DNA of 64,000 nucleotides from JAWLHU01 sp049324875 (GTDB taxonomy: Bacteria; Bacillota; Sulfobacillia; Symbiobacteriales; Symbiobacteriaceae): contig JBMONC010000039.1 in NCBI GenBank assembly GCA_049324875.1, positions 34,716 to 98,715 on the forward strand, given 5' to 3'. Below are positions 57,401-63,835 of the stretch, piece by piece. Both the position numbers and the translations under genes were made by a program. Numbering within the stretch: the first letter of the stretch is position 1; each line of letters opens with the position of its first letter. The notes beneath the pieces are model-generated. The model was not told where the DNA came from. It did no database searches and was given only the letters and a program-made list of their open reading frames with translations.

Positions 57401-57562
57401 GGTTCCCATTGCGGCTGCGGCGGCAAGGCGGCAGAAGGACCGGACCGCCCCCCTGGAACGCCTCCCCAGGTCGAGCAGCTGCATGGTGGTGTAGGCAGCC
57501 ATCCAGATCAGGAGTAGGGAGAGGATGACGGCACTTGGGTTGTAGATGATGCTCAGGGGCAC
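54473..57562 (-). CDS. Membrane GGDEF-EAL c-di-GMP turnover protein with MHYT-like and PAS domains
   Basis: 1029 residues from GTG 57562, which has GAGGTG 7 bp upstream; ATG 57577 is five codons earlier. About seven membrane segments at residues 1-235 with MHYT-like His/Met motifs (AMDYAALLAL, AMHLTTMASL). Three PAS domains follow (about 240-595). Then comes a GGDEF domain whose motif reads AGDEF in GRHAGDEFTIL, and an EAL domain with LLEALARWQ, ALDDFGKGYSSL and a changed TGEGVET. The EAL core looks active for c-di-GMP hydrolysis; the cyclase is less certain. A c-di-GMP-I riboswitch lies in its leader. Confidence 0.95.
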   Translation of the reverse strand: MPLSIIYNPSAVILSLLLIWMAAYTTMQLLDLGRRSRGAVRSFCRLAAAAAMGTGIFAMDYAALLALRLPVPVAFDPTSMALSLLVAVASSASAFSVAGRFSWRLGGKVGAGLLMALGIQAMHLTTMASLRYSLHLSRDPALAALSLLAGALLWVVGFWYACRPSRAVTDGHHLPASLLFSGAAAITHFLSIEGAAMHLQPPLPPGQWLLEPDIAALIVALLAVLLLGSLIATILTTRQAERQVLGILGSMTDGFFALDADWRFTYVNPSGERLLERPFATLQGRNLWEEFPAAVQTQFYTEYHRARRERQAVEFEEYLPDHDRWYSVRAYPTPEGGVTTYIRDITGQRRAQAKAQRILDNTQEIILVLDLDGRILEINQAVRWVLGYEPEELIGSPALSLVHPESQPLAAQRLAGLQAGRANATLTQRILRKDGSSAWLEISSVQVPEEQAIYLVCRDITDRRRAEQALEQSEERHRSLFEYHPDVVFEVDQRGTILRVTAGIEQLTGLPPEQVTGAGFHPYIAPDGLQTALSHFAAALNGEPQSFDTDILHRDGRRVEVHITTVPIRVEGEVVGVFGIARDITERKEAQRQLHRMAYFDPLTGLPNRTQMLQRIEEHSRSPLALLFLDLDRFKLVNDTQGHQAGDQLLRSIADRLRGCAGPEAIVGRHAGDEFTILLPGSGPAQALQLAERVLRSLQSPITVGGQRVVISASIGVVVSDGSYSPHDLLRFGDVAMYEAKRKGKARFELFSPHLVAVHQNRLAVEEQLRQAIDLEEFHLHFQPIVDLQTGRPVLLEALARWQSPVLGSIPPDLFIPVAEETGLIVPLGRWVLRTACNHLKRWQERFPGLALSVNISVRQLLEPDFVPELTRTLEECGIAPTALQLEITETVLIPQDAQVVGVLQQLRSRGIRVALDDFGKGYSSLYYLKHVPADVLKIDRSFVQGLGESREDEAIIQTIIAFAHSLGLLATGEGVETSEQGERLKALGCARGQGYHWSRPVPPDRVLPLLEGRLDQPLISWHAKSPAP

Positions 57563-57589
57563 CTGGCCACACCTCATCTCTCTTTCTGT

Positions 57590-57620
57590 AAAAAAAACCG
57601 CCGGGCGATCTGTGCCCGGC
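57590..57620 (-). terminator. Riboswitch-controlled terminator
   Basis: On the minus strand GCCGGGC, a 7-nt loop and GCCCGGC followed by GG and eight T (forward A run 57590-57597). Its 5' strand overlaps the 3' strand of the aptamer's closing helix. Confidence 0.88.
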
Positions 57621-57719
57621 AGGTCTGTGGCGGTCCCGCTACCGTAGCCCGCCGGGGGGCGGGTCCTTAGGCCGGTGACTTTGCGTCCCCGGCTTTCGCC
57701 GGGTTTGCCCTGGGCACAG
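57610..57719 (-). ncRNA. Cyclic di-GMP-I (GEMM-I) riboswitch
   Basis: Read on the minus strand, the leader contains the GEMM-I core: CAGGGCAAACC, a GNRA-type GAAA loop on a CCGGC/GCCGG stem, GGGACGCAAAG, CACCGGCCTAAGG, and CGGTAGCGGGACCG. The closing helix P1 is CTGTGCCC (forward 57712-57719) with GGGCACAG (forward 57610-57617). The P1 3' strand shares bases with the terminator stem. Ligand binding that stabilises P1 should therefore prevent termination and switch the GGDEF-EAL gene on. Confidence 0.93.
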
Positions 57720-57738
57720 CTTATGAACTTGTCGGAGA

Positions 57739-57767
57739 ATTATCTAACTCTTGCAATTGAGGCACAA
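57739..57767 (-). promoter_or_regulatory. Promoter of the riboswitch transcript
   Basis: On the minus strand TTGTGC (forward 57762-57767), 17-bp spacer, GATAAT (forward 57739-57744), ending ~20 bp before the aptamer. Confidence 0.55.
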
Positions 57768-57827
57768 TCGGGACATTCGACATTTCGACACGCATCACCT
57801 TCCGGGAATCGTCTGACTATAGTCCAC

Positions 57828-57954
57828 AGTGGGGGAGAAGCTGGTCCCGAACGGCGGCCATCCGGGATCTGCCTGCAAGCAGAGGGCTGCTCTCTGCCCG
57901 CGGACAGAGAGCGAATGTTCCCTCTGGAAGATGTGCACAGCCCTCTCTCCCACT
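57828..57954 (+). ncRNA. Candidate structured leader RNA of the hemolysin III gene
   Basis: AGTGGGGGAGA (57828-57838) pairs with TCTCTCCCACT (57944-57954), enclosing TCCCG/CGGGA, CTGC/GCAG, a perfect GCTCTCTG/CAGAGAGC hairpin (57889-57912) and TTCC/GGAA. GAGGGCTG (57882-57889) can alternatively pair with CAGCCCTC (57938-57945), competing with the closing helix. A TATAGT box (57818-57823) sits just upstream. It fits no riboswitch class that I recognise. Confidence 0.5.
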
Positions 57955-57984
57955 AAGATGAAGGAAAAGGGGGAGACGAGTGTG

Positions 57985-58623
57985 ATGCGAGCCTTCCGCG
58001 ACCCTGCCAGCGCCCTGACCCACCTGCTGGGGGCCCTGCTGAGCGCCGCCGGGCTGGTCCTGCTGCTCGTCGCGGCGCAGCGGGGATCGATCTGGCACCT
58101 GCTCTCCTTTGCGATCTTCGGCATCACCTTGATCCTGCTCTACACCACCAGCACCCTCTACCACGCCCTCCGCCTCTCCGAGCAGGGGATCCGCACCCTG
58201 CGGAAGCTGGACCACGGGGCGATCTTCCTGCTTATCGCCGGCACCTATACCCCGTTCTGCCTGATCCCCCTGCGCGGGCCCTGGGGCTGGGCGCTCCTGG
58301 GGACCATCTGGGGGCTGGCGGCGGCGGGAATCGTGGTGAAGGCCTTCTGGATGGGCGCGCCCCGCTGGCTCTCCACGCTGCTCTACGTCCTGATGGGGTG
58401 GCTGGTGCTGATCGCCTTCGTCCCGCTGGTGCGGTCTGCCCCCCGGGAGGCGGTGGCCTGGCTGGTCGCCGGCGGGCTGATCTACACCCTCGGGGCGGTG
58501 ATCTACGCCCTGAAGTGGCCCAACCTCTGGCCGGGGCGGTTCGATTTTCATGCGGTCTGGCACCTCTTTGTGATGGGCGGGTCGATCAGCCACTTCCTCG
58601 CCGTCTATCAGCTGATCGGGTGA
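57985..58623 (+). CDS. Hemolysin III (PAQR/TrhA-like) membrane protein
   Basis: 212 residues from ATG 57985 (AAGGGGGAG about 9 bp upstream; GTG 57982 possible). Seven membrane segments with the zinc-site residues of the hemolysin III family: TTSTLYHALRLSE, KLDHGAIFLLIAGTYTPF and FDFHAVWHLFVMGGSISHF. Bacterial members affect membrane lipid balance; their chemistry is not settled. The leader is unusually structured. Confidence 0.92.
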   Translation: MRAFRDPASALTHLLGALLSAAGLVLLLVAAQRGSIWHLLSFAIFGITLILLYTTSTLYHALRLSEQGIRTLRKLDHGAIFLLIAGTYTPFCLIPLRGPWGWALLGTIWGLAAAGIVVKAFWMGAPRWLSTLLYVLMGWLVLIAFVPLVRSAPREAVAWLVAGGLIYTLGAVIYALKWPNLWPGRFDFHAVWHLFVMGGSISHFLAVYQLIG

Positions 58624-58733
58624 GGGGTCCGAGGGTGTATAATGACCTCTGAGTGCGTGATTCGCCTCAGGGGTCTTTTCCTTGCGGACAGGCCGCCTGG
58701 CGGGCGCATAACCTGGGGTGAGGGGGATGCCGT

Positions 58734-59939
58734 TTGAAGGACTTGGCCTACATCAGACAAGTGAAGGAGCGGCTGACCAGGCAGGGCTTCACCCCGGTGG
58801 AGATGGAGGCAGATCTGGCGGAGCAGGTGGCGGTGGTCCTGGAGCGGGAGGAGCCCTGGGGGCGGCTGCTGGTCGCCCTGGCGGGCCGGCTCAACCTGAC
58901 CGATGCGGAGGGGCAGGAGCGGGTGGCCGCCGCGGCGGCGGCCTGGGTCCGGACCCGTCCCCCCGGCAGCCACCTGCTCCTGCTCTTTCCCTTTGACCGG
59001 CGGGTGGAGGACGGGGAGTCGGGCGCCATCCGCCGGCTCCGGCAAGAGGGGCCGGAGGGGCGCTGGTCGGTCATCCCCTGGACCGCCGACCTGGAGGTGG
59101 GGCTGCTGGACCGGCACACCGGCTTCCCCCCGGTGCCCGACCCGGTGGTGCGGGCGTTGACCGAGGTGGACCGGGGCCCGGCGCCGGTCAGGCCCCCGTG
59201 GGCCGTCCGGCCGGGGGCAGGGGGAGGCCGGCTGGGGATCAGCCTGGAGGAGGTACCGGTCACCCGGGTGATCCTGGCCAGCACCTTCGCCTACTACATC
59301 TGGTCGGTGATGATGGCCCAGGCGGGTCACCTGCTGGCAGGGGTGAGCCGGGTGATCACCGGCCCGGACCTCTACACGCTGATGCGGTGGGGGGCGAACC
59401 ACGGGCTGATGGTCTTCCGGGACGGCGAGCAGTGGCGGCTGCTGACGCACGTGCTGCTCCATGGCGGGCTGATGCACCTGGGGCTGAACATGTGGGCGCT
59501 CTGGTCGCTGGGGCGGCACACCGAGCTGATCTACGGCCCCAGCCGGATGGCCTTCATCTACCTGGTGGCCGGGGTGGCGGGGGGGATCGGCTCCACCGCC
59601 TTCCGGCCCGGGTACATCCCCAGCGTCGGGGCGTCGGGTGCCATCTTCGGGCTGCTCGGGGCGCTGATCTACTGGGGGCAGAGCTTCAGGGACCGGCCGG
59701 TCAACTGGCACGGCCTCTGGGGCCCGGTGGTGGCCAACCTGGTGCTGGGTCTCTTCCTGCCCTTCATCGACAACCACGCCCACATCGGCGGCCTGGTGGG
59801 CGGGGCGCTGGCGGGCTTCATCGCCGGGGCGCCCGGGGAGAGGCAGGCCTGGCGGAGCTGGGCGATGGGTCTGGTCTCGCTCCTGATCCTGCTCCTCCTG
59901 GCCGGTCTGATCCGGCTCCCCCACCTGGCAGCGGGGTGA
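58734..59939 (+). CDS. Rhomboid family intramembrane serine protease with N-terminal extension
   Basis: 401 residues from TTG 58734 with AGGGGG 7 bp upstream. The first ~170 residues are soluble and of unknown fold, with LLLLFPFDRRVEDGES near their middle. The membrane part has WRLLTHVLLHGGLMHLGLNMWAL, the catalytic Ser in VGASGAIFGLLGAL and catalytic His in NHAHIGGLVGGALAGF. It cleaves membrane proteins; the substrate is unknown. The soluble N-terminal domain is like that of Bacillus GluP-type rhomboids in position but not clearly in sequence. Confidence 0.93.
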   Translation: MKDLAYIRQVKERLTRQGFTPVEMEADLAEQVAVVLEREEPWGRLLVALAGRLNLTDAEGQERVAAAAAAWVRTRPPGSHLLLLFPFDRRVEDGESGAIRRLRQEGPEGRWSVIPWTADLEVGLLDRHTGFPPVPDPVVRALTEVDRGPAPVRPPWAVRPGAGGGRLGISLEEVPVTRVILASTFAYYIWSVMMAQAGHLLAGVSRVITGPDLYTLMRWGANHGLMVFRDGEQWRLLTHVLLHGGLMHLGLNMWALWSLGRHTELIYGPSRMAFIYLVAGVAGGIGSTAFRPGYIPSVGASGAIFGLLGALIYWGQSFRDRPVNWHGLWGPVVANLVLGLFLPFIDNHAHIGGLVGGALAGFIAGAPGERQAWRSWAMGLVSLLILLLLAGLIRLPHLAAG

Positions 59940-60125
59940 CCCGATGGCTGGAAACCGCTTCTCACGTACCTCCAGGGGCGAAAATTGAGGGGTGCATCTT
60001 CACGCAGCGCCCCAGATGCGCTATAATAAACCAGTCGAATCCTGTGTGCCGGGTACCTCTGGGTTGCAGAGCGTGTCTTCGTGCAGACTGGAAGAGATAA
60101 TACGGATACGAGGAGCACGAAGAGC

Positions 60126-60410
60126 ATGACCAAGACCCTTTATTTTGGTAACCTGGCCTGGGCCGTGACCAGCGAGGACCTGCAGAACGTCGTCAGCCAG
60201 TACTGCGAGGTTATCTCCGCTCGCGTCGCCACCGATCGCGAGACCGGCCGTTCCCGCGGCTTTGGTTTCGTGGAGGTCCCGGCGGACAAGGCGCAGGAGG
60301 TCATCGACGCCCTGAACGGCGCCGAGTGGGCCGGCCGCAGCCTGACCGTCAACGAGGCGAAGCCCCGCGAGGAGCGCCCCCGCAACTTCGGCGGCGGCCC
60401 CCGTCGGTAA
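60126..60410 (+). CDS. Small RNA-binding protein (single RRM)
   Basis: 94 residues from ATG 60126. A complete RRM: RNP2 TLYFGNLAW, RNP1 RGFGFVEV, and NGAEWAGRSLTVNEAKPRE, with a short Arg/Gly tail (NFGGGPRR). Such glycine-tailed RRM proteins are cold-inducible or general RNA chaperones in bacteria. A single-gene transcript with its own terminator. Confidence 0.94.
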   Translation: MTKTLYFGNLAWAVTSEDLQNVVSQYCEVISARVATDRETGRSRGFGFVEVPADKAQEVIDALNGAEWAGRSLTVNEAKPREERPRNFGGGPRR

Positions 60411-60423
60411 GCCAAACCAATCC

Positions 60424-60457
60424 TGAGCCCGGTGCACCCGCACCGGGCTCAGCTTTT
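60424..60457 (+). terminator. Terminator of the RRM gene
   Basis: TGAGCCCGGTGC (60424-60435) pairs perfectly with GCACCGGGCTCA (60440-60451), then GCTTTT. Confidence 0.92.
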
Positions 60458-60460
60458 CCT

Positions 60461-60690
60461 AACACGGATGACACGGATAAATGACGGATTACACGGATAA
60501 AACCGAATCGCAGTAACGGAAGACCTTCATAGAGGGTGTTGGTGCGAAGCACCACACCGCATCATGGGTACCTGTTAGGCACGATTCTTCCCGCTAATCC
60601 GTGTGACCGCCATGGTGCGGTGCTTCGCACCGGCACCACACATTCTTATTCATTTCATGTATTTATCCGTGTAATCCGTGTAATCCGTGG
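60461..60690. repeat. Palindromic intergenic repeat, copy 7
   Basis: Left side AACACGGATGACACGGAT with a further ACGGATTACACGGAT. Right arm CCGTGTAATCCGTGG. Two GGTGC-type hairpins face each other (about 60538-60560 and 60614-60637). Occupies most of the space between the RRM gene and aroQ. Confidence 0.83.
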
Positions 60691-60741
60691 CTAAAAAAGG
60701 TCCTAACCCGCACCCGGGAGCATCCGCCGGGCGAGCGCGAC

Positions 60742-60770
60742 TTGTCTAGCCGGACAATTTCTGGTACGAT
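60742..60770 (+). promoter_or_regulatory. aroQ promoter
   Basis: TTGTCT (60742-60747), 17-bp spacer, TACGAT (60765-60770). Confidence 0.6.
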
Positions 60771-60809
60771 AATCCGGGCTCTACGTGGGATGCTGAGGAG
60801 GCGAGGGCT

Positions 60810-61253
60810 TTGGCGCGCGTGCTGGTCATCCACGGACCGAACCTGAATCTGCTGGGCACCCGGGAGCCGCAGATCTACGGCTCCACTACCCTGGCGGAGA
60901 TCGACGCCGCACTTGCTGAGCTCGGCACCCAGCTGGGCGTGGCCGTGGAGGCCTTTCAGTCCAACCATGAAGGGGCGATCATCGACGCCATCCACGGCGC
61001 CCGGGGCCGGGTCGAGGGCATCCTGATCAACCCGGGGGCCTATACCCACTACTCCATCGCCATCCGGGACGCCCTCGCCGGGGTGGGACTGCCGGTGGTG
61101 GAGGTCCACCTCTCCAACGTCTACCGGCGGGAGGAGTTCCGTCATCGCTCGGTGATCGCACCGGTGGTGGTCGGGACGATCGCGGGCTTCGGGCCCGATT
61201 CCTACCTGCTCGGGCTCCGGGCGCTGGCCCGGCAGATCCAGATCCACCAATGA
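60810..61253 (+). CDS. aroQ: 3-dehydroquinate dehydratase, type II
   Basis: 147 residues from TTG 60810, with AGGAGG 8 bp upstream. Type II motifs: VIHGPNLNLLGTREPQIYG (catalytic Tyr loop with Arg), FQSNHEGAIIDAIH, LINPGAYTHYSIAIRDAL and VEVHLSNVYRREEFRHRSV with the catalytic His. It forms 3-dehydroshikimate in the shikimate pathway. Its stop lies just before the M24 peptidase gene. Confidence 0.97.
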   Translation: MARVLVIHGPNLNLLGTREPQIYGSTTLAEIDAALAELGTQLGVAVEAFQSNHEGAIIDAIHGARGRVEGILINPGAYTHYSIAIRDALAGVGLPVVEVHLSNVYRREEFRHRSVIAPVVVGTIAGFGPDSYLLGLRALARQIQIHQ

Positions 61254-61270
61254 AAAAGGGGTCTTCTCTC

Positions 61271-62344
61271 ATGACAACCTCCCGTCTCGACCGCCTTCGG
61301 GCGAGCCTGGAGCAGCGCGGGCTCGACGCCATCGTGATCAACAAGCCCCACAACCGGTTCTACCTGAGCGGTTTCACCGGTACCGCCGGCGTGCTGCTGA
61401 TCACCGGCAAGAGCGCCTACCTGATCACCGACTTCCGCTACACCGAGCAGGCGGCGGCGCAAGCGCCCCATTTTACCGTCCTGCGGCCCGAGTCGACCAA
61501 CTATGCCCTGCTGGCCAGGCTCCTGGAGCAGGAGCAGGTGCAGCGGATCGGCATCGAGGGCGATTACCTCAGCGTGGACGAGCACACCACCTACCGCGAG
61601 ACCTTCGGGCAGCGGGAGATGCTCTCGGCCACCGGGCTGGTGGAGGCGCTCCGGCTGGTCAAGGACGAGCAGGAGCAGCAGCTGATGCGCCGGGCGGCGG
61701 CTATCGCCGACGAGGCCTGGGCGCAGATCATTCCGCTGATCAAGCCCGGCGTTGTCGAGCGCGACCTGGCCCTCGAGCTGGAGTACCGCATGAAGAGACT
61801 GGGGGCCGAGGCGCTCTCCTTCGACATCATCGTCGCCTCCGGGGTTCGTTCCGCCCTGCCCCATGGGCGGGCCTCCGAGAAGGTGATTGAGGCTGGTGAC
61901 CTGGTCACCTTCGACTTCGGCTGCATCTACCGGGGCTACTGCTCCGACATGACGCGCACCGTGATGGTGGGCGAGCCGACGCCGAAGCAGCGGGAGATCT
62001 ACGAGATCGTGCTGGAGGCGCAGCTGCGGGGCGTGGCCGCCTGCCGGGCGGGCATCACCGGCCGGGAGCTGGACGAGGCCTGCCGGGGCTACATCCGGGA
62101 GAAGGGCTACGGCGATGCCTTCGGCCACGGCACTGGCCACGGCGTCGGCATCGAGATCCACGAGGGGCCGAGGGCCTCCTTCCGGAGTGAGGGAGAGATT
62201 CTCCAGCCGGGGATGATCGTCACCATCGAGCCGGGCATCTACCTGCCGGGCTGGGGCGGGGTCCGCATCGAGGATATGGTGCTGGTGACCGAGACCGGCT
62301 GCGAGTCCTTTTCCACGTCGCCCAAGGAGTTGCTGATCCTGTAA
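61271..62344 (+). CDS. M24 family Xaa-Pro aminopeptidase/dipeptidase
   Basis: 357 residues from ATG 61271, with AGGGG 9 bp upstream; ATG 61250, which overlaps the aroQ stop, is in frame. Creatinase-type N-terminal domain (about 5-125) and pita-bread catalytic domain with metal ligands Asp in FDFGCIYRGYCSD, His in GHGTGHGVGIEIHE, Glu in VTIEPGIYL and Glu in RIEDMVLV. Corresponds to Bacillus PapA (YqhT), which lies between aroQ and efp. It cuts X-Pro bonds, and in Bacillus helps recycle Pro peptides. Confidence 0.95.
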   Translation: MTTSRLDRLRASLEQRGLDAIVINKPHNRFYLSGFTGTAGVLLITGKSAYLITDFRYTEQAAAQAPHFTVLRPESTNYALLARLLEQEQVQRIGIEGDYLSVDEHTTYRETFGQREMLSATGLVEALRLVKDEQEQQLMRRAAAIADEAWAQIIPLIKPGVVERDLALELEYRMKRLGAEALSFDIIVASGVRSALPHGRASEKVIEAGDLVTFDFGCIYRGYCSDMTRTVMVGEPTPKQREIYEIVLEAQLRGVAACRAGITGRELDEACRGYIREKGYGDAFGHGTGHGVGIEIHEGPRASFRSEGEILQPGMIVTIEPGIYLPGWGGVRIEDMVLVTETGCESFSTSPKELLIL

Positions 62345-62421
62345 CCCTGTGAGCGTTCGCCCGGGGCACTGTCCCCGAGCGCTGCTATTATGAAAAACCG
62401 ATAGGCGGAGGGGACAGTCCA

Positions 62422-62979
62422 GTGATTTCGGTCAACGACGTGCGCAACGGCATGACCATTGAGATGGACGGAAACGTTTTCCAGGTCATTGAGTTCCTGC
62501 ATGTGAAGCCCGGCAAGGGCGCAGCCTTCGTCCGGACCAAGCTGAAGAACGTGATCACCGGCGGTGTGGTGGAGACCACCTTCCGGGCGGGTGAAAAGGT
62601 GGCGCGCGCCATCGTGGAGCGCCGGGAGTACCAGTTCCTCTATGCGAACCAGGGCGTCTGGACCTTCATGAACACCGAGACCTACGAGCAGTTGGAGCTG
62701 ACCGAGGAGCAGATTGGCGACGCCAAGAACTACCTCCTGGAGAACATGATGGTCCAGATCGTCGACTGGAAGGGGACCATCATCGGCGTCGAGCTGCCCA
62801 ACACCGTCGAGCTGAAGGTGGTGGAGACCGAGCCCGGCTTCAAGGGCGACACCGCCACCGGCACCTACAAGCCGGCGAAGCTGGAGACCGGCTACGTGGT
62901 GCAGGTGCCGCTCTTCATCAACGTGGGTGACGTGCTGAGGATCGATACCCGCTCCGGTGCCTACCTGCAGCGGGCGTAA
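62422..62979 (+). CDS. efp: Translation elongation factor P
   Basis: 185 residues; GTG has GGAGGGG about 9 bp upstream. The three-beta-barrel EF-P: NDVRNGMTIEMDGNVFQVIEF, the tip lysine Lys32 in HVKPGKGAAF, and the C-terminal signature INVGDVLRIDTRSGAYLQRA. EF-P rescues ribosomes at proline stretches. No lysine-modifying genes (epmA/epmB) are in the window. Confidence 0.97.
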   Translation: MISVNDVRNGMTIEMDGNVFQVIEFLHVKPGKGAAFVRTKLKNVITGGVVETTFRAGEKVARAIVERREYQFLYANQGVWTFMNTETYEQLELTEEQIGDAKNYLLENMMVQIVDWKGTIIGVELPNTVELKVVETEPGFKGDTATGTYKPAKLETGYVVQVPLFINVGDVLRIDTRSGAYLQRA

Positions 62980-62994
62980 GCGAAAAGAGCAAGA

Positions 62995-63030
62995 CGGGTC
63001 GTCAGCCCTCCGGGCCGGCGACCTGTTTTT
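62995..63030 (+). terminator. efp terminator
   Basis: GGTCG with CGACC and an inner GCCC/GGGC stem, followed by TGTTTTTC (63024-63031). Confidence 0.75.
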
Positions 63031-63107
63031 CTTTCCATGCCGATTGCGTTATGGTGTTGCGGGCAGACTATCGTGTGGAGGCCATGCTCAGGAAGGGGGA
63101 TGTCACC

Positions 63108-63521
63108 ATGAGCGATCTTCGTTCCAAGGTGGCGTATCTGCACGGTCTGGCTGAAGGGCTCGCCATTGATGACGCCAGCGCCGAGGGGCGGGTACTCTCG
63201 GCGGTGATCGATGTGCTGGGCGATGTGGCTGACGCCATCGACGAGGTCTACGACGCCCAGGACGAACTGGCCGAGTATGTGGAGGAGATGGATGACGACC
63301 TGACGGTTGTGGAGGAGTCCATCTTCGAAGAGGAGGACGGGATCACCTTCATCCCGGAGCAGGCGCTGACCGACCTGGAGGACGGGGTGGAGCTGATCTG
63401 CTGCCCCGAGTGCGGCGAGACGCTGGCGGCGGGGGCCGGGGAGATGGAGGATGAGGCGTTCGACGTCACCTGCCCCGTCTGCGGCTGCTCGCTGCAGGGG
63501 GTGGAGGATCATGAGCACTGA
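63108..63521 (+). CDS. CD1247-like acidic coiled-coil protein with zinc ribbon
   Basis: 137 residues from ATG 63108 (AAGGGGG 8 bp upstream). SDLRSKVAYLHGLAEGLAIDDASAEGRVLSAVIDVLGDVADAIDEVYDAQDELAEYVEEMDDDL matches the N-terminal domain of clostridial CD1247-type proteins. The C-terminus has two CxxC knuckles (CCPECGE and CPVCGCSL). Function unknown. In Clostridia it lies beside efp, as here. Confidence 0.85.
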   Translation: MSDLRSKVAYLHGLAEGLAIDDASAEGRVLSAVIDVLGDVADAIDEVYDAQDELAEYVEEMDDDLTVVEESIFEEEDGITFIPEQALTDLEDGVELICCPECGETLAAGAGEMEDEAFDVTCPVCGCSLQGVEDHEH

Positions 63522-63591
63522 TGCCCCTCCAGGGGCGGGCCCTCGGGCCTGCCCCTGATTGCCCTTGGAGTCCGAACCCGAAAGGAGTGTG

Positions 63592-63792
63592 ATGAGAGTG
63601 ACGATCGCCCGCACCCTGGTGCTGATCGGTGCGCTGAACTGGGGCCTGATTGGATTCTTCGGCTTTGACCTGGTGGCGGCCCTCTTCGGCGACATGACCT
63701 TCCTCTCCCGGACCGTCTATGCGCTGGTGGGCCTTGCCGCCATCTACATGGTGGTCGCCCTGCTGGGAAGGCGTGAGCCCGCCCGGACCTAA
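63592..63792 (+). CDS. DUF378 small membrane protein (YuzA-like)
   Basis: 66 residues from ATG 63592, with AAAGGAG 6 bp upstream. Two membrane segments: IARTLVLIGALNWGLIGFFGFDLVAALFG and RTVYALVGLAAIYMVVALLG. The LNWGLIGFF motif is the DUF378 signature. Function unknown. Confidence 0.88.
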   Translation: MRVTIARTLVLIGALNWGLIGFFGFDLVAALFGDMTFLSRTVYALVGLAAIYMVVALLGRREPART

Positions 63793-63795
63793 CGA

Positions 63796-63825
63796 AAGAC
63801 CGCTCCGGCAGCCCGGAGCGGTCTT
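63796..63825 (+). terminator. Terminator of the DUF378 gene
   Basis: AAGACCGCTCCGG pairs perfectly with CCGGAGCGGTCTT; a T-rich stretch (CCCTATCTTT) follows. Confidence 0.8.
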
Positions 63826-63835
63826 CCCTATCTTT

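Noticed and set aside
54494..57517. A ~1000-codon plus-strand frame opposite the GGDEF-EAL gene
   Set aside because: Low-complexity shadow without ribosome site; the minus-strand gene has intact domains and a riboswitch leader.
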